From positions 1-64,000 of the forward strand of contig NZ_PVEP01000002.1 of the NCBI RefSeq assembly GCF_002973535.1: a stretch of DNA of 64,000 nt, in the 5' to 3' direction. The notes under the pieces are model-generated. The model was not told the origin of the DNA. It saw only the letters and a list, made by a program, of their open reading frames with translations, and did not search any database. Position numbers and translations under genes: made by a program. Positions 18,284 to 24,893 of this stretch are shown here, in pieces. Source of the DNA: Albidovulum denitrificans (GTDB lineage Bacteria; Pseudomonadota; Alphaproteobacteria; Rhodobacterales; Rhodobacteraceae). Position 1 is the stretch's first letter. Each line of letters starts with the position of its first letter.

Positions 18284-18475
18284 TCAGTTCGTGTTGATCG
18301 TCAGGTTTGACAGGATGTTCCCGGCGTTCTCGCCGATGCTGGTCATGTTGCCCTGGAGGCCCGCAATCGCGAGAACCACGAGACCGCAGACCGATGCGGT
18401 CAGCACAACCCAGTCAACCGTGACCGCGCCGTCGTCTTCCGAGGTAAAATCCTTGAATTTGATCCGCATCTTCAT
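18284..18475 (-). CDS. flp: Flp-family type IVb pilin 1 (divergent paralogue)
   Basis: The 63-residue prepilin has a short charged leader ending EDDG, then AVTVDWVVLTASVCGLVVLA, the hydrophobic helix that builds the pilus core, and a short C-terminal tail ending INTN. Cleavage by the A24 peptidase is expected after the Gly (about residue 17). I chose the ATG at 18475: GGAG sits 6 bases upstream and all five pilins then have 63 residues. An ATG four codons upstream encodes this ribosome site and is unlikely to be used. It is the least similar of the five and has a Cys in the helix, so it may be a minor pilin. Confidence 0.88.
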   Translation of the reverse strand: MKMRIKFKDFTSEDDGAVTVDWVVLTASVCGLVVLAIAGLQGNMTSIGENAGNILSNLTINTN

Positions 18476-18532
18476 CGCAGTCTCCATATACTCTGTACGG
18501 CCGCGCAGGAACTGTCATGTCCGTCAGATGTG

Positions 18533-18556
18533 TTTCCGGCCCCGCCTGGGGCCGGA
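18533..18556 (-). terminator. Hairpin between flp pilin 2 and pilin 1 (possible attenuator)
   Basis: An 11-base stem, TTCCGGCCCCG with CGGGGCCGGAA allowing for the short loop, lies 18-41 bases after the stop of pilin 2. No T-tract follows on the minus strand, so full termination is doubtful. It could stabilise the 3' end of the pilin 2 message or let a fraction of transcription pass into pilin 1, which shows no promoter-like module of its own. Confidence 0.5.
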
Positions 18557-18573
18557 AAGCGCAGTGTCGGCTA

Positions 18574-18765
18574 TCAGTTGGTGTCGATCGTGACGCTGGA
18601 CAGATAGGCGTCGATCTTGCCGGTGACGTTCATGGTGCCTTTCTTGACGGCGGCCAGAGCGGCCACGCCGAGGCCCACGACGGCGGCGGTCAGCACGACC
18701 CAGTCAACCGTGACCGCGCCTTCTTCTTCTTCGTTGAACTTCTTCGCAAGCTTGAAAAATTTCAT
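18574..18765 (-). CDS. flp: Flp-family type IVb pilin 2 (copy A of three identical proteins)
   Basis: The 63-residue prepilin starts MKFFKLAKKFNEEEEG, then AVTVDWVVLTAAVVGLGVAA, and ends SSVTIDTN. The acidic leader before the Gly and the Val/Ala-rich helix are typical of Flp major pilins. GGAG lies 7 bases before the ATG. It encodes the same protein as the genes at 19063-19254 and 19982-20173, with two and one synonymous base differences respectively by eye. Upstream is a roughly 100-base leader and promoter-like module shared with those copies. Confidence 0.93.
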   Translation of the reverse strand: MKFFKLAKKFNEEEEGAVTVDWVVLTAAVVGLGVAALAAVKKGTMNVTGKIDAYLSSVTIDTN

Positions 18766-18863
18766 GGACTTTCTCCGTTGTTTCGCCCGTTACACACTCC
18801 TGAGACAGATACGCGGGCTAGCTTCGCCTTGTCCGTTCCGCCTTGGATGAAGCTGTTATCACC

Positions 18864-18879
18864 GCGAATCGTGTTCCAA
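18864..18879 (-). promoter_or_regulatory. Conserved element 100 bases upstream of pilin 2
   Basis: On the minus strand this reads TTGGAACACGATTCGC and is identical upstream of pilin 3, at the same distance from the start codon. GG and GC are 10 bases apart as in sigma-54 -24/-12 promoters, but other positions deviate and the pilin 5 copy has lost the GG. A T-rich stretch (A-rich on the minus strand) lies just upstream in both copies. It is read here as a pilin promoter or operator core, with sigma factor unknown. Confidence 0.45.
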
Positions 18880-19007
18880 CTTGGGCGTGGTCCGTTTTTT
18901 TCTGTGTATTTCTACGCCGGTTTGGAAACAGATCCGGCTTGGTGTTTCCATCCCGTGATCGTTCCGCTGGCCGCGCCGATGCGCCGATCTGCCGTTCCTG
19001 GAACGCC

Positions 19008-19040
19008 AAAAAAAACTGCGCCCCCGAAGCGGGGGCGCAG
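19008..19040 (-). terminator. Rho-independent terminator after flp pilin 3
   Basis: A perfect stem of CTGCGCCCCCG and CGGGGGCGCAG (19016-19040) around a short AAG loop is followed on the minus strand by eight T residues (19008-19015). The same sequence, with the adjoining bases down to the stop codon, occurs again after pilin 5 at 19927-19959. Confidence 0.92.
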
Positions 19041-19062
19041 CTTGAACCGTCTGTCAGGTCGA

Positions 19063-19254
19063 TCAGTTGGTGTCGATCGTGACGCTGGACAGATAGGCGT
19101 CGATCTTGCCGGTGACGTTCATGGTGCCTTTCTTGACGGCGGCCAGAGCGGCCACGCCGAGGCCCACGACGGCGGCGGTCAGCACGACCCAGTCAACCGT
19201 GACCGCGCCTTCTTCTTCTTCGTTGAATTTCTTGGCAAGCTTGAAAAATTTCAT
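19063..19254 (-). CDS. flp: Flp-family type IVb pilin 3 (copy B of three identical proteins)
   Basis: This encodes the same 63-residue prepilin as the genes at 18574-18765 and 19982-20173. By eye it differs from copy A at two synonymous positions and from copy C at three. GGAG lies 7 bases before the ATG. Its upstream 100 bases match copy A, whereas its downstream 60 bases, including the terminator, match copy C, so the unit is a mosaic. It is likely an independently transcribed major pilin gene because both a promoter-like module and a terminator flank it. Confidence 0.93.
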   Translation of the reverse strand: MKFFKLAKKFNEEEEGAVTVDWVVLTAAVVGLGVAALAAVKKGTMNVTGKIDAYLSSVTIDTN

Positions 19255-19353
19255 TGTCGTTCTCCGTTGTTTCGCCCGTTACACACTCCTGCGGGAGGGA
19301 CCTGAGTGGCTTCGCCTGTGATCCGTTCCGCCTTGGATGAAGCTGTTATCGCC

Positions 19354-19369
19354 GCGAATCGTGTTCCAA
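19354..19369 (-). promoter_or_regulatory. Conserved element 100 bases upstream of pilin 3
   Basis: This is an exact copy of the 16-base element found upstream of pilin 2, at the same spacing to the start codon. The bases on both sides are also conserved between the two modules, including a GATAAC-like hexamer a few bases downstream. It is a candidate promoter core or operator of the major pilin genes. Confidence 0.45.
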
Positions 19370-19464
19370 CTTGGGCAGGCACATAGTTTTTCTGTGTAAT
19401 TCGACCAAATGTCGGAAACAGAAGGCGGCGAATGTTTCCGTGGCGGGGAAGGGTGGGGCGGCGC

Positions 19465-19495
19465 AAAATAACGACGGCCCCGCCTGGCGGGGCCG
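19465..19495 (-). terminator. Terminator-like hairpin after flp pilin 4
   Basis: A 10-base stem of ACGGCCCCGC and GCGGGGCCGT (19474-19495) with a two-base loop is followed on the minus strand by CGTTATTTTG. It lies about 60 bases after the pilin 4 stop. Confidence 0.75.
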
Positions 19496-19557
19496 TGTCT
19501 GGCCATGCAGAGAAATCGCGCCTTGCGGCCGGTTGCACCGGGGCGCCGCCCGTCCGG

Positions 19558-19749
19558 TCAGTTGGTGTCGATGGTGACGCTGGACAGATAATTGTTGATC
19601 TTGTCGGTCAGGCTGTCCGTGCCTTTCCTGATGGTGGCAAGCGCCGCCACGCCCAGTCCGACCACAGCGGCGGTCAGGACGACCCAGTCAACCGTGACCG
19701 CGCCATCCTCGGCGTCGTGGAATGTCTTCGTCGGCTTGAAGAACTTCAT
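19558..19749 (-). CDS. flp: Flp-family type IVb pilin 4 (diverged paralogue)
   Basis: The 63-residue prepilin starts MKFFKPTKTFHDAEDG, then AVTVDWVVLTAAVVGLGVAA, and ends SSVTIDTN. The helix is identical to the major form, but the leader and the segment TIRKGTDSLTDKINNY after the helix differ. I chose the ATG at 19749: GGAG lies 6 bases upstream, inside an upstream ATGGAG that is not a likely start. It lacks the conserved 100-base module of pilins 2, 3 and 5, so its control probably differs. It may be a variant or minor pilin. Confidence 0.9.
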   Translation of the reverse strand: MKFFKPTKTFHDAEDGAVTVDWVVLTAAVVGLGVAALATIRKGTDSLTDKINNYLSSVTIDTN

Positions 19750-19926
19750 CGTCATCTCCATCGGGGTGGTTACCGGCACGGGCCGGACACCGCCTTTGGT
19801 GGGCTTGCCGGTCTGCGGCGGATCCACCTACAGCATCGCTTCGCCACACATCATATTACCGGCGGGCAGCCAATGCAAAGACCCGAAGTGAAACGGCGCG
19901 GTGGGCGGAGCTGTTCCCCTGGCGCC

Positions 19927-19959
19927 AAAAAAAACTGCGCCCCCGAAGCGGGGGCGCAG
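19927..19959 (-). terminator. Rho-independent terminator after flp pilin 5
   Basis: This has the same stem and eight-T tail as the terminator of pilin 3. The roughly 60 bases from the T-tract to the pilin stop codon are identical in the two units, which is evidence of duplication or gene conversion. Confidence 0.92.
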
Positions 19960-19981
19960 CTTGAACCGTCTGTCAGGTCGA

Positions 19982-20173
19982 TCAGTTGGTGTCGATCGTG
20001 ACGCTGGACAGGTAGGCGTCGATCTTGCCGGTGACGTTCATGGTGCCTTTCTTGACGGCGGCCAGAGCGGCCACGCCGAGGCCCACGACGGCGGCGGTCA
20101 GCACGACCCAGTCAACCGTGACCGCGCCTTCTTCTTCTTCGTTGAACTTCTTCGCAAGCTTGAAAAATTTCAT
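19982..20173 (-). CDS. flp: Flp-family type IVb pilin 5 (copy C of three identical proteins)
   Basis: This 63-residue prepilin is identical in sequence to those encoded at 18574-18765 and 19063-19254. One synonymous base separates it from copy A by eye. The start is set by the family length and by a GGAG-like site, though a much longer open frame continues upstream without a start of its own merit. Its upstream module is a diverged version of that of copies A and B, and its terminator equals that of copy B. It is the most promoter-distal from cpaB and the first in transcription order. Confidence 0.92.
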   Translation of the reverse strand: MKFFKLAKKFNEEEEGAVTVDWVVLTAAVVGLGVAALAAVKKGTMNVTGKIDAYLSSVTIDTN

Positions 20174-20494
20174 TGTCATTCTCCGTAGGTTCGCCCGTTG
20201 CACCATCCGATGACGGGGTTTGTGGGTGGCTGCGCCTTGGCCCGTTCCGTCTCGGCATGGGGGTATATGGCCCCCGAATCGTGGCAGGAGTTGGGCGGGG
20301 ATCGTACTTTTTGAAGGGATGAATAATCTGTTGAGGTTGGAGTAATTCATTGAAAAATATACGAAAAAATACAGACTTCCCGTGTCGCGTGTCCCCTGCT
20401 GTTGCCAAAACGCCTGACAGGCGTGCAATTCGGCGGGGGCGGGCGCGAAAGGCTGGCCCGGTCGCATGTAATCTGCGACAAACGCCCAAGAACG
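20174..20494. promoter_or_regulatory. Divergent intergenic region, pilin 5 / lytic transglycosylase (321 bases)
   Basis: No gene is seen here. On the pilin side there is a diverged copy of the pilin leader, with CACGATTCG (minus strand, 20275-20283) about 102 bases before the start codon, matching the spacing in pilins 2 and 3. From about 20305 to 20385 the DNA is strongly AT-rich, unlike the genes around it, and probably holds promoter or protein-binding sites for both directions. No clear inverted repeat or sigma-70 pair could be assigned. Confidence 0.5.
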
Positions 20495-21397
20495 ATGAAC
20501 AAGCAGTACAGGCAGATGGCTCAGGGCAAGAGGATTGCCATGATGGTCGCGGCCGCTTTGGCGGCCATGTCTTCCGTCGCGCTGGCCGAAACCACGCCGG
20601 AACCTTACCCCGACTTCACCTTCAAGCGTATCTCCGCCCCCGGCGCGGGCAAGACCGCCACCGGCGGGCCAAAGCGCATCACGGTGCAGATCGACCCCGA
20701 GGAGCAGGCCCGCCGTCTGGCCGCCGGTGCGCTGCCGCTGCCGGAAAACCCGATCCCGAAGGGCAAGGCCGATCCCGCGCTTCTGCCCGCCGATCCGACG
20801 CCACCGGCCAGCGCCTATGACTGGTACTGGAAGATCGTCTCGCCCGGCATTGCCGACGGGGACGGGCGATTCTCGGCCGCGTTGCAGGCCCTGACGCAGG
20901 CGCCGAAGGGCGCGGCGGTTCCCGCGCCGCGGCTTCAGCACCTTAACGACATCGCCGCCGCGCATGGGAGCGAGATCCTGAAGGCCACCATCGGAACCGA
21001 GGTGTCCCCCGCGCTGGTCCTTGCCATCATCAGCGTCGAAAGCGCGGGCAAGGCGACGGCCGTTTCCTCGGCCGGGGCGGTGGGCCTGATGCAGCTGATC
21101 CCGGCCACTGCCGACCGTTTCGGCGTCGAGGACAGCACCGATGTCGCCCAGAACATCAAGGGCGGTGTGGCCTATCTCGACTGGCTGATGAAGGAATTCA
21201 ACCGCGACCCGCTGATGGTGATCGCCGCCTACAATTCCGGCGAAAACTCCGTCAAGGGCAATGGCGGCGTGCCGCCTTTCGCCGAGACGCGGGCCTATGT
21301 GCCGAAGGTGCTGGCGGCCTGGGCCGTCGCGCGGGGGCTTTGCCTGACCCCGCCCGAGCTTGTGTCGGATGGTTGCGTATTTGCCGTGAACGGATGA
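20495..21397 (+). CDS. Lytic transglycosylase (SLT domain)
   Basis: The 300-residue exported protein has a signal peptide ending near VALAE (about 31). A proline-rich linker follows, then a family 1 lytic transglycosylase domain with SVESAGK (catalytic Glu about 182), GLMQLIP (197-203), AYNSG (about 249-253) and ETRAYV. Such enzymes cut the glycan strands of peptidoglycan. It is divergent from the pilin genes, so it could open the cell wall for the Tad machine, but general wall remodelling is equally possible. The ATG at 20495 gives a normal signal peptide although its ribosome site is weak. An ATG at 20516 is an alternative. Confidence 0.9.
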   Translation: MNKQYRQMAQGKRIAMMVAAALAAMSSVALAETTPEPYPDFTFKRISAPGAGKTATGGPKRITVQIDPEEQARRLAAGALPLPENPIPKGKADPALLPADPTPPASAYDWYWKIVSPGIADGDGRFSAALQALTQAPKGAAVPAPRLQHLNDIAAAHGSEILKATIGTEVSPALVLAIISVESAGKATAVSSAGAVGLMQLIPATADRFGVEDSTDVAQNIKGGVAYLDWLMKEFNRDPLMVIAAYNSGENSVKGNGGVPPFAETRAYVPKVLAAWAVARGLCLTPPELVSDGCVFAVNG

Positions 21398-21408
21398 AGG
21401 CCCGCTAG

Positions 21409-22842
21409 ATGACCGAGACCAAACCGCTCGTCCTGGACGTGGATGGCACGTTTCTCAAGACCGACATGCTGTTCGAGACGTTCTGGGCCGGGCTTGGCAC
21501 CGATCCGCTGGCGACGCTCCGCACCACGCTGGCCAATTTCCGCGACCCCGCGCGGCTGAAGGCCGATCTGGCGCGGATCGCGCCGCTGCGGGTCGATCTC
21601 TTGCCGGTGAACCCCGAGGTCGCCGACCTTGCGCTGCGCAGCCGCATGGCCGGGCGCGAGGTGGTGCTGGCTTCTGCCTCCGACCGCAGTCTGGTGGAGC
21701 CGCTCGCCCGCGAATACGGGCTGAGCGAGGAGGTCTTCGCCTCGGACCCCGGCCATAACCTGAAGGGTGAGGCGAAGGCGAAGGTGCTGGTCCAGACTTT
21801 CGGCGAGGGCGGGTTCGACTATGCCGGCGACAGTTCCGCCGACATGCCGGTCTGGAAACGCGCCGAAAACGCGCTGGTCGTCGGCAACGTCCCCTCGGCC
21901 CGCGCGCTGAGTGCCGAGGGCCGCAACGTGGTGGAGATCGCGGGCGGGTGGAGCTGGCGCGCGCTGCTGAAAGCGATGCGCCCGCATCAATGGGTCAAGA
22001 ACGTCCTGCTGCTTCTGGCGATGATCGCCGCGCACCGCTTCGATCTGGAAACGCTGATCCCGATCCTCTGGGGCATCGCCGCCTTTTCGGCCGCCGCCTC
22101 GTCCATCTATATCGTCAACGACCTTCTGGACCTTGAGGCGGACCGCCTGCACCCGACGAAATGCCGCCGCCCCTTCGCCAGCGGCAACGTCCCGATCCAG
22201 ACCGGCATGATCGCCTTCCTGTTGCTCGCCGCCTTCGCGCTTGGCGTCGCGGCGGCGATCAATATCGGCTTCCTTGGCGTCGTTCTGCTCTACATGGTGC
22301 TGTCGCTGGCCTATTCGCTGAAGCTCAAGCGCATGCGGTGGATCGACATTTCGACGCTGGCCGCGCTTTACACCATCCGCGTGATCGCGGGCGCGGCGGC
22401 GGGGCAGGTCGATGTCTCCATCTACATGCTGATCTTCATCTTCCCGATCTTCATCACGCTTGGCTGCGTGAAGCGGCTGACGGAACTGACGCTGGCCACA
22501 TCAGACGAACGATTGCCGGGGCGGGGCTATGGTCGCCCGGACCGGGGCGATCTGCTGAACGTCGCCTGGATCGGCACCATCGGCGCGCTCTTGATCTTCT
22601 TTCTTTATTCGATCAGCGATCAGGGCCAGTTGCTTTACCCGACGACCTGGATCCTCTGGCTTGCGATGATCCCGATGGCGCTCTGGCTGATCCGCATGGT
22701 GGCGCTTGGCTGGTTCGGCAAGCAGGATTACGACCCGATCGTCTTTGCCATGCGCGACAAGTTCGGGATCGGCATCCTGATGATCACGCTCAGCCTGATG
22801 TTCTGGGCCGCCGGGCTGTGGAGCCAGTGGTTCGGCGGCTGA
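21409..22842 (+). CDS. HAD-UbiA fusion, decaprenyl-phosphate phosphoribosyltransferase-like
   Basis: This 477-residue two-domain protein starts with a HAD phosphatase domain (LDVDGT, 9-14; GDSSADMP, about 140-147) and continues with a UbiA prenyltransferase domain of many membrane spans. NDLLDLEADRLHP (237-249) is the Asp-rich motif, followed by TKCRRPFASG. This UbiA subfamily includes the mycobacterial enzyme that moves phosphoribose to decaprenyl phosphate, and the HAD domain could remove the remaining phosphate. The two genes convergent with it (SDR and flavin oxidase) match the next two steps. It starts 11 bases after the transglycosylase stop. Confidence 0.85.
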   Translation: MTETKPLVLDVDGTFLKTDMLFETFWAGLGTDPLATLRTTLANFRDPARLKADLARIAPLRVDLLPVNPEVADLALRSRMAGREVVLASASDRSLVEPLAREYGLSEEVFASDPGHNLKGEAKAKVLVQTFGEGGFDYAGDSSADMPVWKRAENALVVGNVPSARALSAEGRNVVEIAGGWSWRALLKAMRPHQWVKNVLLLLAMIAAHRFDLETLIPILWGIAAFSAAASSIYIVNDLLDLEADRLHPTKCRRPFASGNVPIQTGMIAFLLLAAFALGVAAAINIGFLGVVLLYMVLSLAYSLKLKRMRWIDISTLAALYTIRVIAGAAAGQVDVSIYMLIFIFPIFITLGCVKRLTELTLATSDERLPGRGYGRPDRGDLLNVAWIGTIGALLIFFLYSISDQGQLLYPTTWILWLAMIPMALWLIRMVALGWFGKQDYDPIVFAMRDKFGIGILMITLSLMFWAAGLWSQWFGG

Positions 22843-22845
22843 CCG

Positions 22846-23583
22846 TCAGATCTTCATCTTCTTGAAGATGAATTCCGGGATATGGATGATGATGAGCATG
22901 ATGAAGCGCCAGAAGAACGGCGTGTAGATCACGTTCTTCTTCTTCCTGACGGCTTTCAGGATGTCCTCGGCCACCTTTTCGGGGGAGGCGACAAGGAACA
23001 TGCCGGGCAGGCCCCAGGTCATCGAGGTATCGACGAAGCCGGGTTTCACCGTCACCACATGCCCGCCCGCCCGCGTCAGGCGGTTGCGCAGGCCCGACAG
23101 GTAGGTCGCAAAGCCCGCCTTGGCCGCACCGTAGACGTAATTGCCGATCCGTCCCCGGTCGCCCGCGACCGAGGCCACGCCAACCACCGTCCCGCCGCCG
23201 CGCGCCTCCATCACCGGGGCCAGCAGTTGCAGGAAGCGGGCAGGGCCGGTGAAGCTGTCGGTGACCGTCCCGTCGATCAGGGACGGATCTGCGTCGATCT
23301 CTGCCTGCGGCGGCATGGAGCCGACGAAGACAGCGGCGTTCAACTCGCCCTCTTCCTGTTCCATCCGCGCGACGATCCCTGCAAAGCCCTCGGGCTTGCG
23401 GGCGTCGAAGGCCACCACCTCGGCCAGGGCCGCGCCGCGCAAGCGGCAATCGGTGGCCAGCGCCGCCATATCCTCAACATCGCGGCCCGCCAGCAGGACG
23501 CCCGCGCCGGTTTCCGCGACCGCCCGCGCAAAGGCGCGCGCCATGGAAGAGGTCGCGCCAAGAATGATCCAGGTCCGGTTCAT
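22846..23583 (-). CDS. DprE2-like short-chain dehydrogenase (decaprenylphosphoryl-keto-ribose reductase type)
   Basis: This 245-residue SDR has a nucleotide motif GATSSMARA (9-17) and the catalytic pair Y151/K155 in YVYGAAKAG. The C-terminal end is hydrophobic and basic (about 215-245), as in the family of polyprenylphosphoryl-2-keto-ribose reductases (DprE2), which work at the membrane with DprE1 to epimerise ribose to arabinose. Its ATG overlaps the stop of the DprE1-like gene by four bases, so the two proteins are probably made in equal amounts. Its stop lies 3 bases from that of the HAD-UbiA gene. Confidence 0.84.
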   Translation of the reverse strand: MNRTWIILGATSSMARAFARAVAETGAGVLLAGRDVEDMAALATDCRLRGAALAEVVAFDARKPEGFAGIVARMEQEEGELNAAVFVGSMPPQAEIDADPSLIDGTVTDSFTGPARFLQLLAPVMEARGGGTVVGVASVAGDRGRIGNYVYGAAKAGFATYLSGLRNRLTRAGGHVVTVKPGFVDTSMTWGLPGMFLVASPEKVAEDILKAVRKKKNVIYTPFFWRFIMLIIIHIPEFIFKKMKI

Positions 23584-24893
23584 TTCGCCCCCCGCAGTTT
23601 CAGCCGCCGCACGATGTCGGTCTGCAACGCGCCGTCAGGGTCGGCCTTGGCCACTTCCTTCCGCCAGAGGTCAAGTTCGGGGTACATCGCCGGTATCTCC
23701 TCGGCCCGGGCGAGGCTGTCCTTGGCGAAATAGATCCGCCCGCCAACCTCGGCCGCGCGGGCCTGCATATGCTTGATAAGTTCACGCGCCGCGGCGCGGT
23801 TCGGGAAATCGACGGCGAGCGTATAGCCCTCCATCGGGAAGCTCAGGTATCCCGCGCGCCCCGGTCCCATGCGTTTGAGAACCGCCAGCGGCGAGGCAAG
23901 GCCGGAACCCGCGATCTCTGCCAGCATCTCGCGCAGCGCCGGGGCCTGATCCAGCGGCACGACGCACTGGAACTGATGAAAGCCGCGCTTGCCGTAAAGC
24001 CGGTTCCAGTCGTGGATCTTGTCGAGCGGGAAGAAGAAGTCCGAAATCGGCCGCACGACCGTCCGCCCCTTTTCCGGCACGCGCCGGTAATAGGCGTTGT
24101 TGAACATCCGCACGATAGGGGAGGAAAGCGCGAAATTCGGCGCGTCCAGCGGCACCTTGCGGCGCTTGATCTTCGTCGGCATCAGGCCCGACCCGGTTTC
24201 GCCTTCCTCAAGGATACCGCGCCCCAGCGCAGCGCCCTTCGCCGTCGCGTCGATCCAGCCCACGGTATAGGTCGCCTGCGACATGTCGAGATGGGCGATG
24301 AAATCGTCCCAGTCCGTCATCCGCCGTTCGGTCACCACCATCACGTCGCCCTTGCAGGGCGTCAGCCGCATCTTCGCCTTCAGGATCACCCCGGTCTGGC
24401 CAAGGCCCCCGGCCGTGGCGCGGAACAGGGCCGCATTCTTTTCCGGCGTGACCTCGACGATCCCCTTCGCGGTGCGCAGCGTGATTGCCGTCACATGCTC
24501 GCAGAACGACCCCGCATGGTGGTGGTTCTTGCCATGCACGTCCTGCCCGATGCAGCCGCCCACGGTGGCGAACCCGGTGCCGGGCATCACGGCGGGCAGC
24601 CAGCCCTTGGGGCCAAAGGCCGCCGCGATCTCGCCCACGCGCGCGCCGGCCTCGACCGTCAGGATGCCGGTTTCGGGATCGAAATCCAGCATCCGGTCCA
24701 GCCGCGTCATGTCGATGGCGCGGCCGCCGTCGTTCAGGGCGGCGTCGCCATAGCTGCGCCGCATCCCCATCGCGGGGGCCAAAGCATCGTCCAGCGCGGC
24801 GGCCAGCGTAGCCTGGCGTTCGGGGCGGGCAACCTCGCCCGTGGCGGTCAGGACGCGGCCCCAGCCGGTATAGTCAGCGGATTTCCAGAGCAT
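23580..24893 (-). CDS. DprE1-like FAD-dependent oxidoreductase
   Basis: The 437-residue flavoprotein is of the vanillyl-alcohol-oxidase type with an ALO-like C-terminal domain. The FAD-binding segment carries PGTGFATVGGCIGQDVHGKN (about 104-123) followed by HHHAGSF, closely resembling DprE1, which oxidises the 2'-hydroxyl of decaprenylphosphoryl ribose. Together with the SDR gene that it overlaps by four bases it would form the two-step epimerase of lipid-linked arabinose synthesis. Its first 20 bases overlap the end of the upstream membrane-protein gene, so the three are one operon. Confidence 0.86.
   Translation of the reverse strand: MLWKSADYTGWGRVLTATGEVARPERQATLAAALDDALAPAMGMRRSYGDAALNDGGRAIDMTRLDRMLDFDPETGILTVEAGARVGEIAAAFGPKGWLPAVMPGTGFATVGGCIGQDVHGKNHHHAGSFCEHVTAITLRTAKGIVEVTPEKNAALFRATAGGLGQTGVILKAKMRLTPCKGDVMVVTERRMTDWDDFIAHLDMSQATYTVGWIDATAKGAALGRGILEEGETGSGLMPTKIKRRKVPLDAPNFALSSPIVRMFNNAYYRRVPEKGRTVVRPISDFFFPLDKIHDWNRLYGKRGFHQFQCVVPLDQAPALREMLAEIAGSGLASPLAVLKRMGPGRAGYLSFPMEGYTLAVDFPNRAAARELIKHMQARAAEVGGRIYFAKDSLARAEEIPAMYPELDLWRKEVAKADPDGALQTDIVRRLKLRGAK

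Larger units (their letters stand above)
19255..19557. other. Intergenic region between pilins 3 and 4 (303 bases)
   Basis: No gene is seen here. The part next to pilin 3 is its leader and promoter-like module, including TTGGAACACGATTCGC on the minus strand at 19354-19369 and an A-rich patch just upstream near 19387. The part next to pilin 4 holds that gene's terminator at 19465-19495. The rest has no feature I can name. Confidence 0.6.

Noticed and set aside
18476-18487. Upstream ATG giving a 67-residue pilin 1
   Set aside because: The GGAG inside this ATG's own codons is the ribosome site of the next ATG at 18475, and all other pilins have 63 residues.
18864-18879. Firm sigma-54 promoter call upstream of pilins
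   Set aside because: GG-N10-GC spacing fits, but other consensus bases do not, and the third copy lacks GG. It is kept only as a conserved element.
18574-20173. Regularly repeated units that might be read as a CRISPR-like array
   Set aside because: The repeats are whole pilin gene modules of several hundred bases with open reading frames, not short repeats with spacers, and no cas gene is present.
20174-20965. Upstream extension of pilin 5 in the same frame to a protein of over 300 residues
   Set aside because: The family length, the GGAG site and identity with copies A and B fix the start at 20173. The extension runs antisense to the transglycosylase gene.
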